Of a stretch of DNA of 64,000 bases, positions 54,150 to 64,000 are shown one piece after another. The stretch comes from Chrysoporthe austroafricana. Its lineage: Eukaryota > Ascomycota > Sordariomycetes > Diaporthales > Cryphonectriaceae. The position numbers and the translations under genes are program-made. Within the stretch, counting starts at the first letter, position 1. Each line of letters opens with the position of its first letter. Below the pieces are notes generated by a model that saw only the letters and a program-made list of their open reading frames with translations, did no database searches and was not told the origin of the DNA. The stretch is from positions 2,852,001-2,916,000 of the forward strand of contig JYIP02000003.1 in assembly GCA_001051155.2 (NCBI GenBank), read 5' to 3'.

Positions 54150-54336
54150 CTCTCAGGCAGTGTGGTAGAGAGGACACTGTGGAGGTTGACCATGGGCAAG
54201 CCCAGAGGATCATCCTCCGAAGNCGAAGGACAAAAATTAGAATAATCACGATTGCATTCCGTAGAATGCTTTCAGAGATTAAACTGAAAAGAACAGATAC
54301 TACACTTGATCTAAGCCAAACTATAAGGCTGTCAGC
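54150..54336 (-). ncRNA. U2: U2 spliceosomal snRNA
   Basis: The minus strand contains the near-invariant U2 5' core: GGCTTAGATCAAGTGTAG (about 54320-54303) followed by TATCTGTTCTTTTCAG and TTTAATCTCTGAAAG. This covers the stretch that pairs with U6 and the branch-point recognition sequence GTGTAGTA. Stem IIb is GCATTC/GAATGC. An Sm site AATTTTTG follows (about 54239-54232). Then come a hairpin TCCTTCG-NCTT-CGGAGGA holding the window's only ambiguous base (54223), a GGGCTTGCCC stem-loop like stem III, and CAGTGT/ACACTG like stem IV. Length is about 185 nt; both ends are estimates. The 5' hairpin AGCC-TTATAGTTT-GGCT has a larger loop than the usual TTTT. U2 selects the branch point during splicing. 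Confidence 0.92.
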
Positions 54337-55058
54337 AGGAGTCGTTGGGCGTAGATGGTGGGGTGGGGGTACTGACAGGCAAAGAGAGCTAAAGAGGGAA
54401 GAGAAAAACCGTAAAAGGGAGGGAGTGGCAGGCGGTATTATATATTTGTGGCCCCAGATGCACGGACCAGCTGCCTACAGTATTGACCGCTTTCTGGATA
54501 CAGCACCACTCAGCGGCAGAATGCTGCTTGTGGGTCGTACCTGCAGTTTGGAGAAAACATCGCTCAGTCGGTCTGATCGCTGTGTTCGTTTATTCCACGA
54601 TCACTATTTCAGGACAAAACAATTCCGTGCAGGCGAGTATCGTTGCTCAAGGTAACAGAGGGACGCCAAGATATGAGTTGCGGGAGCCAAGCCCTTGAAA
54701 CTATGTAGCATACAGAATGCCCTTGACCAAGTTCATATTCAGAAGTCCAGAAGTGCATCTCATCTAGAAGAGCCGTCATATTCAGGTGCGCGCTCCTCCT
54801 TTCGGTAGCTACCGCTATTCCTTCTTGTATGCCGAGATCCCATCGCCAAATGGTGACCCGTAGGTGGTATTCTCTCCATGAGCATAGCATCAACTGGTCT
54901 CCCACAGCTTCCAGAGCAGGGTCTACCCACCCAGCGTAACGGGCCTTATCGATAAATGGGCCCCCCACCGAAAAGTTTGGCTAAAGGCCCATTTTCCTGG
55001 CGCATCGTGATTTACAACTCTCTGGACATAGTATTCCTGCCCAAACCTGCCCGTCAAG
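54337..55058. promoter_or_regulatory. Divergent promoter between U2 snRNA and RRP12
   Basis: This 720-bp region carries an AT-rich TATTATATATTTG element at 54437-54449 about 100 bp upstream of U2, possibly its TATA-like promoter element. The other end holds the RRP12 promoter. No coding region is seen. Confidence 0.4.
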
Positions 55059-58000
55059 ATGTCTGCGCCAGGCCTGGCAGAAAAACTTGACAAGATTCGG
55101 TCGCCGAATCTACAGAGTCAACAGCAGGTCAGCTACCTGCCCCTCCCCCTCCCCCTTGTGCGTCACGGTTAACATGTGCTTCTCTAGACATCGGTTATCT
55201 TACAGGCAGTCGAGGCAACTCTCAAGGAACAGAAATCCGAGCCGACTCCCACGGCCTACTTTGCTGCCCTGCTAGCGCTGCTCGACAAGACATGCTCCTC
55301 CGGACAGTCCAAGAAAGATCTAACCATCTCCATCGTATATCTTCTCGACATTGTCACCCCCTTCGCCCCACAGCCTCTCCTCCGTGCCCGATTCACCCAG
55401 ATCCTTCAACTCCTCGCCCCCGTCGTTTCACAACCAGACGCCGATGCGCCACTTCTCCGACCGTCGATAGGATGTCTTGAGTCTTTGCTTCTCGTCCAGA
55501 ACTCAGCATCATGGGGTCTCTCCGTCACCCAGATGGGCCCCCGGAGTGCCGTGTCTGGCCTCCTGAACTTGTCCCTGGACCCGCGCCCTAAGGTCCGCAA
55601 ACGAGCTCAAGAAGCGCTGAAGAAAGTCTTGAAGAACCCCCCACCTACGCCATCACTCGACCACCCGGCTGCCGACATGTGCGCCGAGGCGGCAATGGCG
55701 AGCTTGACAGAATTGGCAGAGGCCGCGACCCGGTCACGAAAGGAGAAGCGCTCCACCGATCCGATCCACGATCCGAACATGATACACGCGCTTCAGCTCA
55801 TCAAGACAATTGCCTCAGGGAGCGGCGGGTGGCCGAGCAAGAAGATAGAGTCGCTCTGCGAACTGCTCATCAGCATAGCGAGGACTGGGAACGAACACAT
55901 GACGATGGCCATTTTCGACATATTTGAGATGATTTTTGAGGGCATGGTCGCAGACGAGGTGGCCTCCGCGAAACTGCCGAGACTTCTCGAGATCATCACG
56001 GAATTACGTCCGGCTTCGAACGACACACAGCTCCTGCCAGCATGGATAGCCATTCTATCAAGGGGATACGATGTTTCCGCCCAGGTTGAGCCAGAAGACA
56101 CCTTCATGAAGCTACCAGAGCTCTTCGAAACGGTGTCCCAGTTTCTCGAATCTCCCTCGGAGAATATTCGCGTTTCGTCATCCGAATGTCTCGTATCGTT
56201 TCTGGCGAATTGCATACCCAACCAGGTTATACTCGAGCCTTCAATCTACGATGAAAAGACGCTGGAGAAAATTGTTCAGGTTATAGAAGGGTTGTTCAGC
56301 GTCAAGTATCAGGGTGCTTGGATGGAGTCATTCAATGTCGTGGGAGCCATGTTCGATTGCCTGCGGTGGAGGGCACACCCTCACCTCCTGAACATAACGA
56401 AGACGGTCGGCGACATGCGAGGCAGCGACGCCTTCGCCAGCAAGAAGCAAGCTGACGAGGTGCTTGGCAAGGCGATCAGAGCAATGGGACCAGAGGCGGT
56501 CATCGGTGTCCTACCGCTGAATCTGGCCAAGCCCGCCAAAGGCCAACCTGGCAGAGCTTGGTTGCTGCCGCTGCTGAGAGACTACACCGCAAACACGAAT
56601 CTCGCGCACTTCAGGTCAGAGCTTGTACCACTGAGCGAGCTTATGTTCCAAAGAGTATTGGACCACAGTGGTGAGAAGACGATGGAGGTCAAGATTTTCG
56701 AGACCGTAGTACATCAAATTTGGTCAATCCTTCCTGGATACTGCGACTTGCCATTGGATCTCCGGGATGCATTTGATCAGTCGTTTGCAGAGATGATTGC
56801 CAATCTCCTCTACCAACAAGTCGACCTCCGGCTCAACATCTGCAAGGCATTGCAGGCACTGGTTGAGTCCAATCAAGCCATCGCATCCATCGAGGAGGAA
56901 GACGATCTCATCCTGCAAAGCCGTGTGACCAAAGCAGAAGCGCGGCAGAATCTCGAGTATCTAGGTGGCTTTGCTGGAAACTTCCTGGCAGTCTTGTTCA
57001 ACGTCTACGGACAAACCTTGCCACATTCGCGCGGCTCCATCCTACAGACCATCAATGCTTACCTGAGCATAACACCCCCAGGCGAGCTCAAGGACACCTT
57101 TGATCGGGTTTGCAATATGTTAGCATCTGCCCTTGAGGAGGCGGCCGCGAATGGCAACAAGGATGCTAAGAAAGGTGGAAACGACAAGATGCCATCTACC
57201 ACACATACCCTCATGGATCTGGTCATCACGATGTCCATCTACCTACCGCGAGAGAGCTTTGCCGCACTCTTTGAGATCGCCTCGCTGGTGATCTTCAAGG
57301 ACGATAATGCGCAACTGCAAAAGAAGGCCTACAAAATGATCCCTCGCCTTGCCGAGTCTGAGACAGGAAAGGTTGCCCTTCAGGAGCGCCAGTCCGAGCT
57401 GCAGACCTTGATATTATCGAGTGCCGATAAGTGCTCAGCGCCAGCTCGTCGGGAGCGTTTGGCGGCTATTGCGGCTATGGTTCCCTTTATCCCCGAAAAC
57501 TCACTGCACTTTATTCCCTCCATCTTGTCTGAGGTTGTGATTGGCTGCAAGGAGCAGAATGAGCGTGCAAGGTCAACAGCATTCGAGCTTCTAGTGCTCC
57601 TAGGCCAGAAGATGGAGTCAGCCAACGGCGCCACGATCGACAACAGCAAGGTGCCGCGTATGCCCAAGGATGCGCCATCGGTGACCGCCAATATCGAAGA
57701 ATTTTTTACGATGGTCAGTGCAGGTCTTGCAGGTGGCACGCCCCATATGATCTCCGCGACTATCACAGCCATTAGCCGGATTCTATACGAGTTCCGCGAG
57801 TCACTGAGCACCGCGACGCTTTCCGAACTTGTGCAAACCATGGATCTGTTCCTAACATCCAACAACCGCGAAATTGTCAAAAGTGTGCTAGGCTTTGTCA
57901 AAGTGGTGGTTATCAGTCTGCCGCGGGAGCTTGTAGAGCCAAGGCTGGAAACCATGATCCCAAATCTCATGGTATGGAGCCATGAACACAAAGGCCACTT

Positions 58001-58838
58001 CCGCGCCAAGGTCAAGCACATCATCGAACGGTTAGTACGGAGATTTGGCGTAGAGATTGTCAACAAACATTGTCCCGAGGAAGACCGCAAGCTCGTCAAC
58101 AACATCCGCAAGACCAAAGAGCGTAGCAAGAGGAAGAAGGATGCTGCCAAGGAAGCCGGTGAGGACAGCGATGACGACGAGCCCCGGAAGGGCAAGCGTG
58201 CATTCGATAGCGAGTTCGACAAGGCGTTGTATAGCAGTAGCGAGGACGAGGGTTCGGCGTCTGAATCGGACGATGAGCCTGCGCCTCGCGGTAAGAAGAG
58301 TAAGAAGGGCCGCGCTTACATCGTCGAGGACGAAGACGAGCCGCTCGACCTGCTCGACCGACGTGCGCTTGCGAATATCTCGTCGACGAAGCCCGTCAAG
58401 CTACGCGCACAGCAGAAGGCTAAGGCCAAGGTCGACCTGGACGGAAAGCTCATCCTAGGCGAGGAGGAGGCCGCCGGTGGTGCGGATGATATGGACGTTG
58501 ATGGTGCTGCCGCCGGCGAGAGTGGTGTCAATGCATATGTCGCTGCGCTCAAGGGCAAAGATGTACCGAAGAAGGGCCTGCGCGGTAAGCTCAAGTGGTC
58601 GAATAAGAAGGGCAAGGATGATGATGACGACGAAGATGAGATGGATGTCGATGAGGAAAGCGCGGCCGCTATCAAGGCGAAGGTGGGCAAGGGAGCCCAG
58701 AAGCCAAGAGGCGGTGCTCATACCGGTGGAAAGAGGTCCGGGAAGGGCATTGCTGCTGGCCGGAGGGGCTTGGGAGAGGAGAAGCGGAGAGGTCCGGCTA
58801 CACAGGGCAGAGTGATGAAGAAGGGAGGCAGAAGGTAG
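55059..58838 (+). CDS. RRP12: Rrp12, HEAT-repeat ribosome export and processing factor
   Basis: Two exons (55059-55127, 55188-58838) give 1239 residues; the 60-nt intron keeps frame and exon 1 encodes 23 residues (MSAPGLAEKLDKIRSPNLQ). HEAT-type helices fill residues 1 to about 960. Family landmarks are PTAYFAALLALLDK, DPRPKVRKRAQEALKKVL, the NUC173 region at about 350-600 (MRGSDAFASKKQADEVLGKA, YCDLPLDLRDAFDQSFAEM) and KGHFRAKVKHIIERLVRRFG. The C-terminus is disordered with alternating acidic and Lys-rich blocks and ends RRGLGEEKRRGPATQGRV then KKGGRR. Rrp12 acts in the nucleolus and in export of both ribosomal subunits, binding RNA, GTPases and karyopherins in yeast. Length and domain order match fungal members (about 1200-1300). 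Confidence 0.95.
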
Positions 58839-59149
58839 AACGACTGATACCTGCTGGTATTCGTCCCATTTGGCCTGAGAATCCAGCGAGTCGGGGCCGC
58901 ATGGGCACAAATTCATTACGACACACTTAGTCCAAGGGATCGGCGTTCATAGGTACTGCAAATCAAAGAAGTATGTTTCCCTCTCGGTATTATTACCAGT
59001 CCAGCGGCAAGCAGGAGCAACCTCTTGTGTAAAGTCGCACAGCACAAATATACCATCGTACACGGACTTTCTCCCAGAAACGCCTTCTCAACGCCATGTC
59101 CTAGCATCTCTATCCTGAACATCCAGGCGGTCCCGCCGCACGCCACCGC
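58839..59149. other. Short intergenic region between convergent genes
   Basis: The 3' flanks of RRP12 (+) and VTI1 (-) meet here. Nothing else is seen. Confidence 0.5.
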
Positions 59150-59988
59150 TCACCGGAACTTGCTGACGATGACAGCGATGATGAGAAGAACCAAAACGGT
59201 GATGATCGCGATAGTTATCACCCGATTTGTAGCCATCCTACTCCCAAGTCAGCAAAGCCACATTCCCACAAGCCAGACAGGGGCTCAAGGGATCACAAAC
59301 CTACGAGCCATCCCCCTCAGCGTCTTGACGCTCCTGTCTACATAGCCCTCACTCTGCAGTAGTGTCTCGTTCGTGTGCTCGATAACGCCCCTCTGGCGGT
59401 GCAGGTCGCCCAGCGTCGCGGCGCCGATCATCTCGGTCTCGTTCGCCAGGCGCTGCGACGCCTTGAGCCGCTGCGTGCTCCGGTCCAGGCGGTCGGACCC
59501 GGACAGCAGCTGCTGGCGCTGCTCATGCTGCGCGTCGGACGGGTTGTCGCTGTAGCGCTCGCGGCTCCCGAAGAGCGCGGAGCGGTCCTCGGCGAGGTGG
59601 CGCAGTTTCCGGCGGGAGGTGTCGATGGAGGTCTGGACATCGCGGAAGCGCTGGTTGGCCTTGGCGCGGGAGGAGGTGGGGATGTTGGACTTCTCGAGCT
59701 GCATCTGGCCGAGCTACGGGGTGTGTCAGTACGGTGTGCGTGGTGTGATGACGATGACGACGACCGGGTGTTATCCCCAGCCGCCGGAGGGGAGAGTCAG
59801 GGACTGACCAGCTCCTCCGCCTCCTCGAGGGCGCGCTCCGCCTGGCTGATGGCGGCCTTGCGCGGCTCTCCGGACAGCTCAGGTATCTGGTCGAGCTTCT
59901 GGACCAGGTCAGCCTCCACGAGCCGGAACTCGGCGGAGTAGCTCTCGAAGAGCTCGGAGCCGGCATCGGTATCAAGTGGGTTGGACAT
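59150..59988 (-). CDS. VTI1: Vti1, Q-SNARE of Golgi, endosome and vacuole
   Basis: Three exons (59809-59988, 59301-59713, 59150-59237) give 226 residues; introns of 95 and 63 nt keep frame. The N-terminal three-helix domain begins SELFESYSAEFRLVEADLVQ. The Qb-SNARE motif runs from about 130 to 185 (QRLKASQRLANETEMIGAAT, then DLHRQRGVIEHTNETLLQSE) with the zero-layer Gln in LHRQRGVI. It ends with LRGMARRMATNRVIT, then one C-terminal membrane anchor (IAIITVLVLLIIAVIV) and SKFR. The family joins several SNARE complexes for Golgi-to-endosome and vacuole fusion. The second intron (acceptor TAG at 59238-59240) precisely rejoins the GMARRMATNR motif before the anchor. Length equals yeast Vti1 (217) within a few residues. 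Confidence 0.95.
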
Positions 59989-61670
59989 GTTGGGCGAAAG
60001 GGGATCGGTCGAGGGAGCGCGAAGGGGTGGCTGAGGTGAGGAAGAGTAAAGAGAACGAAGCCGAGGGCGGTATCGTTAGAGAGTCAGGATCGTATCGAGA
60101 GGTGTGCCGCAGGGTCAACGATGATGTCTCGTGGCGGCTTGGGCGTGGCGTGGAGCAAAGTCGTCGTTGGCGATGAGGCAAGAGCCAATGGCGCTGCCTT
60201 TGGGGGTCCCGGGGGAAGTGTCACGCAGCTGCGTCAGATTCGGCCAATGTGCAAGGGCGGGCTTGCAATGCGTCTCCTTATTCCGAGGAGCCGGATGCCC
60301 CCTGTCACTATTATGTAAGCACGACCCGCAGTCGCCCGCCGGTGTCAGCCAATCATGCCGCAGCACAGATTTCGCAGAGCGCAGGCAGAAATATCTTCTC
60401 GCCCAGCCGCAATCCCCACTTTGCTTCTCTTTTCTTCTCTTTTTCTCTTCATAGAAAGTTGAACCACCCCGGATTTGCAGATAAAAGGCTCGCCGTCCAC
60501 ACCCCTCCGGGGGCCATGGACGTCGAGTTGAATTAAGCCCGGGCAGAGTAATATTTCGGCGCTCCTAAGAATTGGATACTGTCTCCCTCTATGACTATTC
60601 CAGTCCCGTTGGGTCTCGACATCTCTCTGTGACGAACCTCGATATTGTGTTGTGGGAGGTGGGGTTGCAGTTCTATGTCGGCCATAGTTGATGACCATGT
60701 CTGCTCGAGCATGAAGCTTTCAGGCTGGTGGCTTCTATCACAGAAACCACGAGAAGCTTCCGGCACATATACAAAACCCATTAGAGGTCTCGCCATGTGC
60801 ATAGCAGCAGAGCAAGCCCTAGCACCGGAATCTCCTCGATGACTTCCAGCGCATGGCAATTCAATACTTCCACTGGAATGCTCTGATGAACCTGCGCCGT
60901 CCCATCTCGCCAGGTGCTGCAGCTCGACAGACTCGGTGCCGCCATGGCCTCGAAACTTGAAACTTCATCTGATGCTGCCCCGCCACAGTGGCTGGCGTTC
61001 CGTCGTCTACGTACAATTAGCTCATCGACTCTAGCTCTCTCAACAATCCAAATTCAGCAAGACTCTTCGTCCCCTCGTCTCTAAACCCCTTCTCGCTGTC
61101 TCACCCGTCTTGCTTTTCATGACGTACTGCTATTCACCCCGCTGTTACACAATCACCGTGTTCGTACAACCCGTCCATCGGATCCAACGCGCGGAGCTAG
61201 AAGATGGCTGCAGAGTAAGTCCCGTCTCGTCACAGTCGCTCCGATCTTCACGTGCTTCAAGTCCCTCGTCAGTCTCCAAGCAACCTAGAGCACACCGCCG
61301 CATCCCGCTGTCAGCTGAGCTCGATCCTGGAGCCGACTTGGAAGCTAGCGTCAATGACCGTTACCGCTACGAACGTTGTTCCTCCCGGCTGCTTCAACCT
61401 TCCGGTCCTGATCCAAGCATGCCTAATCAGCGCTGTGCGGTAACGCGATTGCCCGTGATACCCGCTTTCTATTAAAACTCATGGATTCTTATTCTCCCAT
61501 ATCTTGACGCTGCCATCCAAGTTGGGCTCTTGCATACCAGTCACTGCTTCTTGTGGCGGCTTCTGTCAAGTCACGGCTCATGAGGTCATCGAACGCTGTG
61601 GATGCGGGTGACCTCTGTACTCCTCCTTCGCATCGGATTTCCTATTTCGAATCCTTGCTCTCGATTTATC
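59989..61670. promoter_or_regulatory. Divergent promoter region between VTI1 and FAD oxidoreductase
   Basis: This 1.7-kb region has CCAAT boxes near 60184 and 60348 (plus) and a CT-rich tract at 60415-60450. A GTAAGT with an in-frame-looking ATG lies at 61204-61221 and could be a 5' untranslated exon of the oxidoreductase gene, which I cannot confirm. No other gene is seen. Confidence 0.4.
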
Positions 61671-63400
61671 ATGAGCCGACCGGTTAACTTGCACACCAGG
61701 AAGAAAGTGGCCATCGTGGGCAGTGGCTGCGCAGGTATCGCAGCTCTTTGGGCCCTGAATCGGACCCACCATGATGTCTACATGTACGAGGCAGCGGATC
61801 GGCTCGGAGGCCATACTAATACGGTGGAGTGGAAATGGGGGAAGTACACGACCAAGGTTGACACGGGCTTCATCGTTATGAACGAGGCCACATACCGTAA
61901 GACGAACCTTCACTTTCTCCATCCCTTAGACGCGCTTCGGAATAGAGCCGCTAGCTCACACGGCCCTAGCAAACTTCATCAAATTCCTCAATAAGGTCAA
62001 TGTAGACATAGTTCCGACGGCGATGACCTTTGGTGTCTCACGCGATCACGGGGTATTCGAATGGGCCGGAACGAGCCTCGATTCCATCTTCTGCCAGCGG
62101 AGACGCATCTTCTCGCCGAGGATATGGCGGATGATATTTGACATTGTCCGCTTCAACCAGTTTGCGCTGGACTTACTGATCGAGAACGACGCGGAGCGTG
62201 CGACAGTCCTCCAAGTCAATGGAAACGGCCGCAACCTTTCGAACCATAAACACCTGAGGGCCGAGGAGACCATCGGAGAGTATCTCGACAGGGAGGGATA
62301 TTCGGAGGCCTTCCGTGATGACTATCTCATCCCTATGACGGCGGCTGTGTGGAGTACGAAACCGGACAAGTGCACGTTAGAATTTCCTGCTGTGACTCTC
62401 GTTCGCTTCTTGTAAGTGTTGTACGCTTGTGTGTGGGATGCTGGTGTTGTGGCTCACCAGTGTTAGATGGAATCACCACCTGCTGTCCACGATCGCTACT
62501 AGGCCTGAATGGCTCACGATCCCGGAAGGCTCTCAAGCTTACGTCGACGCGGTAATGAAAGGCTTCCCGCCAAATCACCTGTTCCTCAACACACCAGTGA
62601 CCTCGATCACGAACGAGAAAGACGGCCGGGTCCGGTTACATTTGCGAGACGGGAAAAGTTCCATTTACGACCATGTTATCCTAGCCACGCACGGCGACCA
62701 GGCCTACGATATCGTCAGGAACTCGGCGACAAGGGAAGAAAGGTCCATTCTCTCCACCTTCGAAACATCACAAAACACAGCCGTCCTGCACTCAGACCTC
62801 ACGCACATGCCTGCAGACCGCAAGGCCTGGAGCAGCTGGAACTACCTGACGCTCACCTCGCCAACAACCGGGAATTCAAACATCGACCAGGTCTCGTTGA
62901 CCTACAACATGAATATCTTGCAGCACATCCCCGCCGATACCTTCGGTGACGTCCTCGTCACGCTGAATCCACTTCACGAACCCAAGGCCAGCACGGTGCA
63001 GGGTAGGTATGAGTATACACACCCACTGTACAATGCGGCCAGTATACACGCACAATCTCTGCTCCCGAAGATTCAGAACCGGAGAGGGATCAGCTATTGT
63101 GGCGCATGGACCAAGTATGGCTTCCATGAGGATGGGTTCAGCTCCGGACTGGCGGTCGCGAAGGACCACCTGGGGGCGAAGTTGCCATTCGAGTTCGTCG
63201 ACTCGACGTACAGCCGGGGGAGGGCCCCTGTGCTAGGGCTGGCGGACCACCTGCTCCGACTGATCATTTTGGTTATCCAAGTGTTTGTGGTGCTGCCGTT
63301 GGAGAGGACCGCACGGGGCATGGCCTCAGCGGGTGAGGTGGTCAAGGGTCTTTTTGTTGGGCACTTTGGAAGGCATTTGGCTAAGGAGAAGAGGCAGTAA
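61671..63400 (+). CDS. FAD-dependent amine-oxidase-like oxidoreductase (COG2907 type)
   Basis: Three exons (61671-61896, 61970-62411, 62467-63400) give 533 residues; introns of 73 and 55 nt keep frame. The Rossmann FAD motif is KKVAIVGSGCAGIAALWAL with the follow-on YEAADRLGGHTNTV. DTGFIVMNEATYPNF, TAMTFGVSRDHGVFEWAG and YLIPMTAAVWST are typical of predicted NAD/FAD-binding proteins related to amine oxidases and desaturases (COG2907). The C-terminal half has YCGAWTKYGFHEDGFSSGL, which closes the FAD site. A hydrophobic stretch follows (about 480-500, LLRLIILVIQVFVVLPLE), so membrane association is possible. The substrate is unknown; in bacteria and many fungi relatives sit next to cyclopropane fatty-acid synthase genes, but that neighbour is not visible here. 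An in-frame ATG at 61602 would add 23 residues; I prefer 61671 because RKKVAIVG follows closely. Confidence 0.87.
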
Positions 63401-64000
63401 TTTGAACGCAATGGGAAATACCATACCCTGTATGCCCCAACGGCTAGCGCACTCGGAGTTTTGGAAACAACAGACTGGACATACTAATCTTTATCCATTT
63501 ATACAATATGGTATTCATTCAGCTGGCTTCTGTTGTTAGTGTAACGTGCTTTGCAGCCGACTACCTGTAGGTTTTGACGTAGACATCAAGATTCAAGGCG
63601 GATTAATTCATAGCATAATCCATAGGGAGAATATTCGGCTGCGGCGTAGGGAGAAGCATGAGCAGGTATGTTTCCGAGTTTACGTCGCTGGTAATGAGCT
63701 TACTAAGTAGCAGGTCTCTCGACGTCGGTCTCAGGAGAACAGATCTAGTTCTAGCAAAGTTCTGGGGATAGATTTTCAACAAGGTGACGAACAGCATATG
63801 CATAAAAAAAAAATAACTAGGGGCAGTTCTGCCGCCCGAGCTGTAAGCTAATCCAAGAGACGACCCAGACCAGTCAGCGCATAGCAGAAGTTATTAATAT
63901 GGGTAAAGCCAGACCGTTAGAAGCGAAATTGCAGCGGATTCACGAAGTAATCGTGATGGCTTAGATTTCTTGAAAAGGCTAGATCCTGGGACAATCTGCG
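63401..64000. other. 3' flank of oxidoreductase gene to window end
   Basis: This is non-coding in appearance and AT-rich, with an A10 run at 63804-63813. No gene or repeat is recognised; the next gene may begin beyond the window. Confidence 0.5.

Noticed and set aside
54128..54655. Open frame of 175 codons containing an unknown residue
   Set aside because: It overlaps the U2 snRNA on the opposite strand and its product resembles no protein.

Overview
The window reads as nuclear DNA of a filamentous ascomycete, most likely a Sordariomycete. Genes lie on both strands with no operons. Introns are short (about 50-140 nt), with GTNNGT donors and CTRAY-like branch points. The protein families are typical of Pezizomycotina: an endothiapepsin-type protease, Isa1, Ilv6, mitochondrial ornithine carbamoyltransferase, Uso1, Sec17, Vti1, Sda1, Rrp12 and a YAT-type amino-acid permease. 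I resolved 23 protein-coding genes, 17 of them spliced, and one RNA gene (U2 snRNA, minus strand). I saw no transposon, tRNA, rRNA or CRISPR array. All exon borders come from reading frame, splice consensus and recall of the families; no alignment or transcript was available.

Layout. 0-7 kb: a LisH-like hypothetical protein, an ARMH3/DUF1741 protein and the Fe-S scaffold Isa1. 7-8 kb: a two-exon gene for a secreted proline-rich protein made of six tandem units. 10-18 kb: the AAA+ ATPase Mgs1/WRNIP1, a secreted pepsin-like protease and the 60S assembly factor Sda1. 19-26 kb: a small mitochondrial protein, an ankyrin-repeat protein and a cytosolic polysaccharide deacetylase-like enzyme. 27-33 kb: a divergent pair of an amino-acid permease and an OPT-family transporter. 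33-42 kb: PRMT3, Uso1, then Ilv6 and ornithine carbamoyltransferase, which converge. 42-50 kb: a Tag1-like vacuolar membrane protein and a divergent DUF726 protein. 50-64 kb: mitochondrial GatC, Sec17, U2 snRNA, Rrp12, Vti1 and a FAD-dependent oxidoreductase.

Themes. Several genes act in membrane traffic (Uso1, Sec17, Vti1; probably ARMH3, Tag1-like and DUF726), but this looks like ordinary scatter. The four amino-acid or peptide genes (permease, OPT, ILV6, ornithine carbamoyltransferase) each carry an exact TGACTCA or TGAGTCA within about 285 bp of the start codon, which suggests shared cross-pathway (Gcn4/Cpc1) control.

Best candidates for something new are (1) the secreted tandem-repeat protein at 7365-8093; (2) the DUF726 protein at 47115-49848, whose nucleophile position is glycine and whose membrane region looks degraded, with a diverged in-frame copy of its RGG-like tail just after the stop codon; and (3) the U2 snRNA with an unusual 5' hairpin and an unresolved base.
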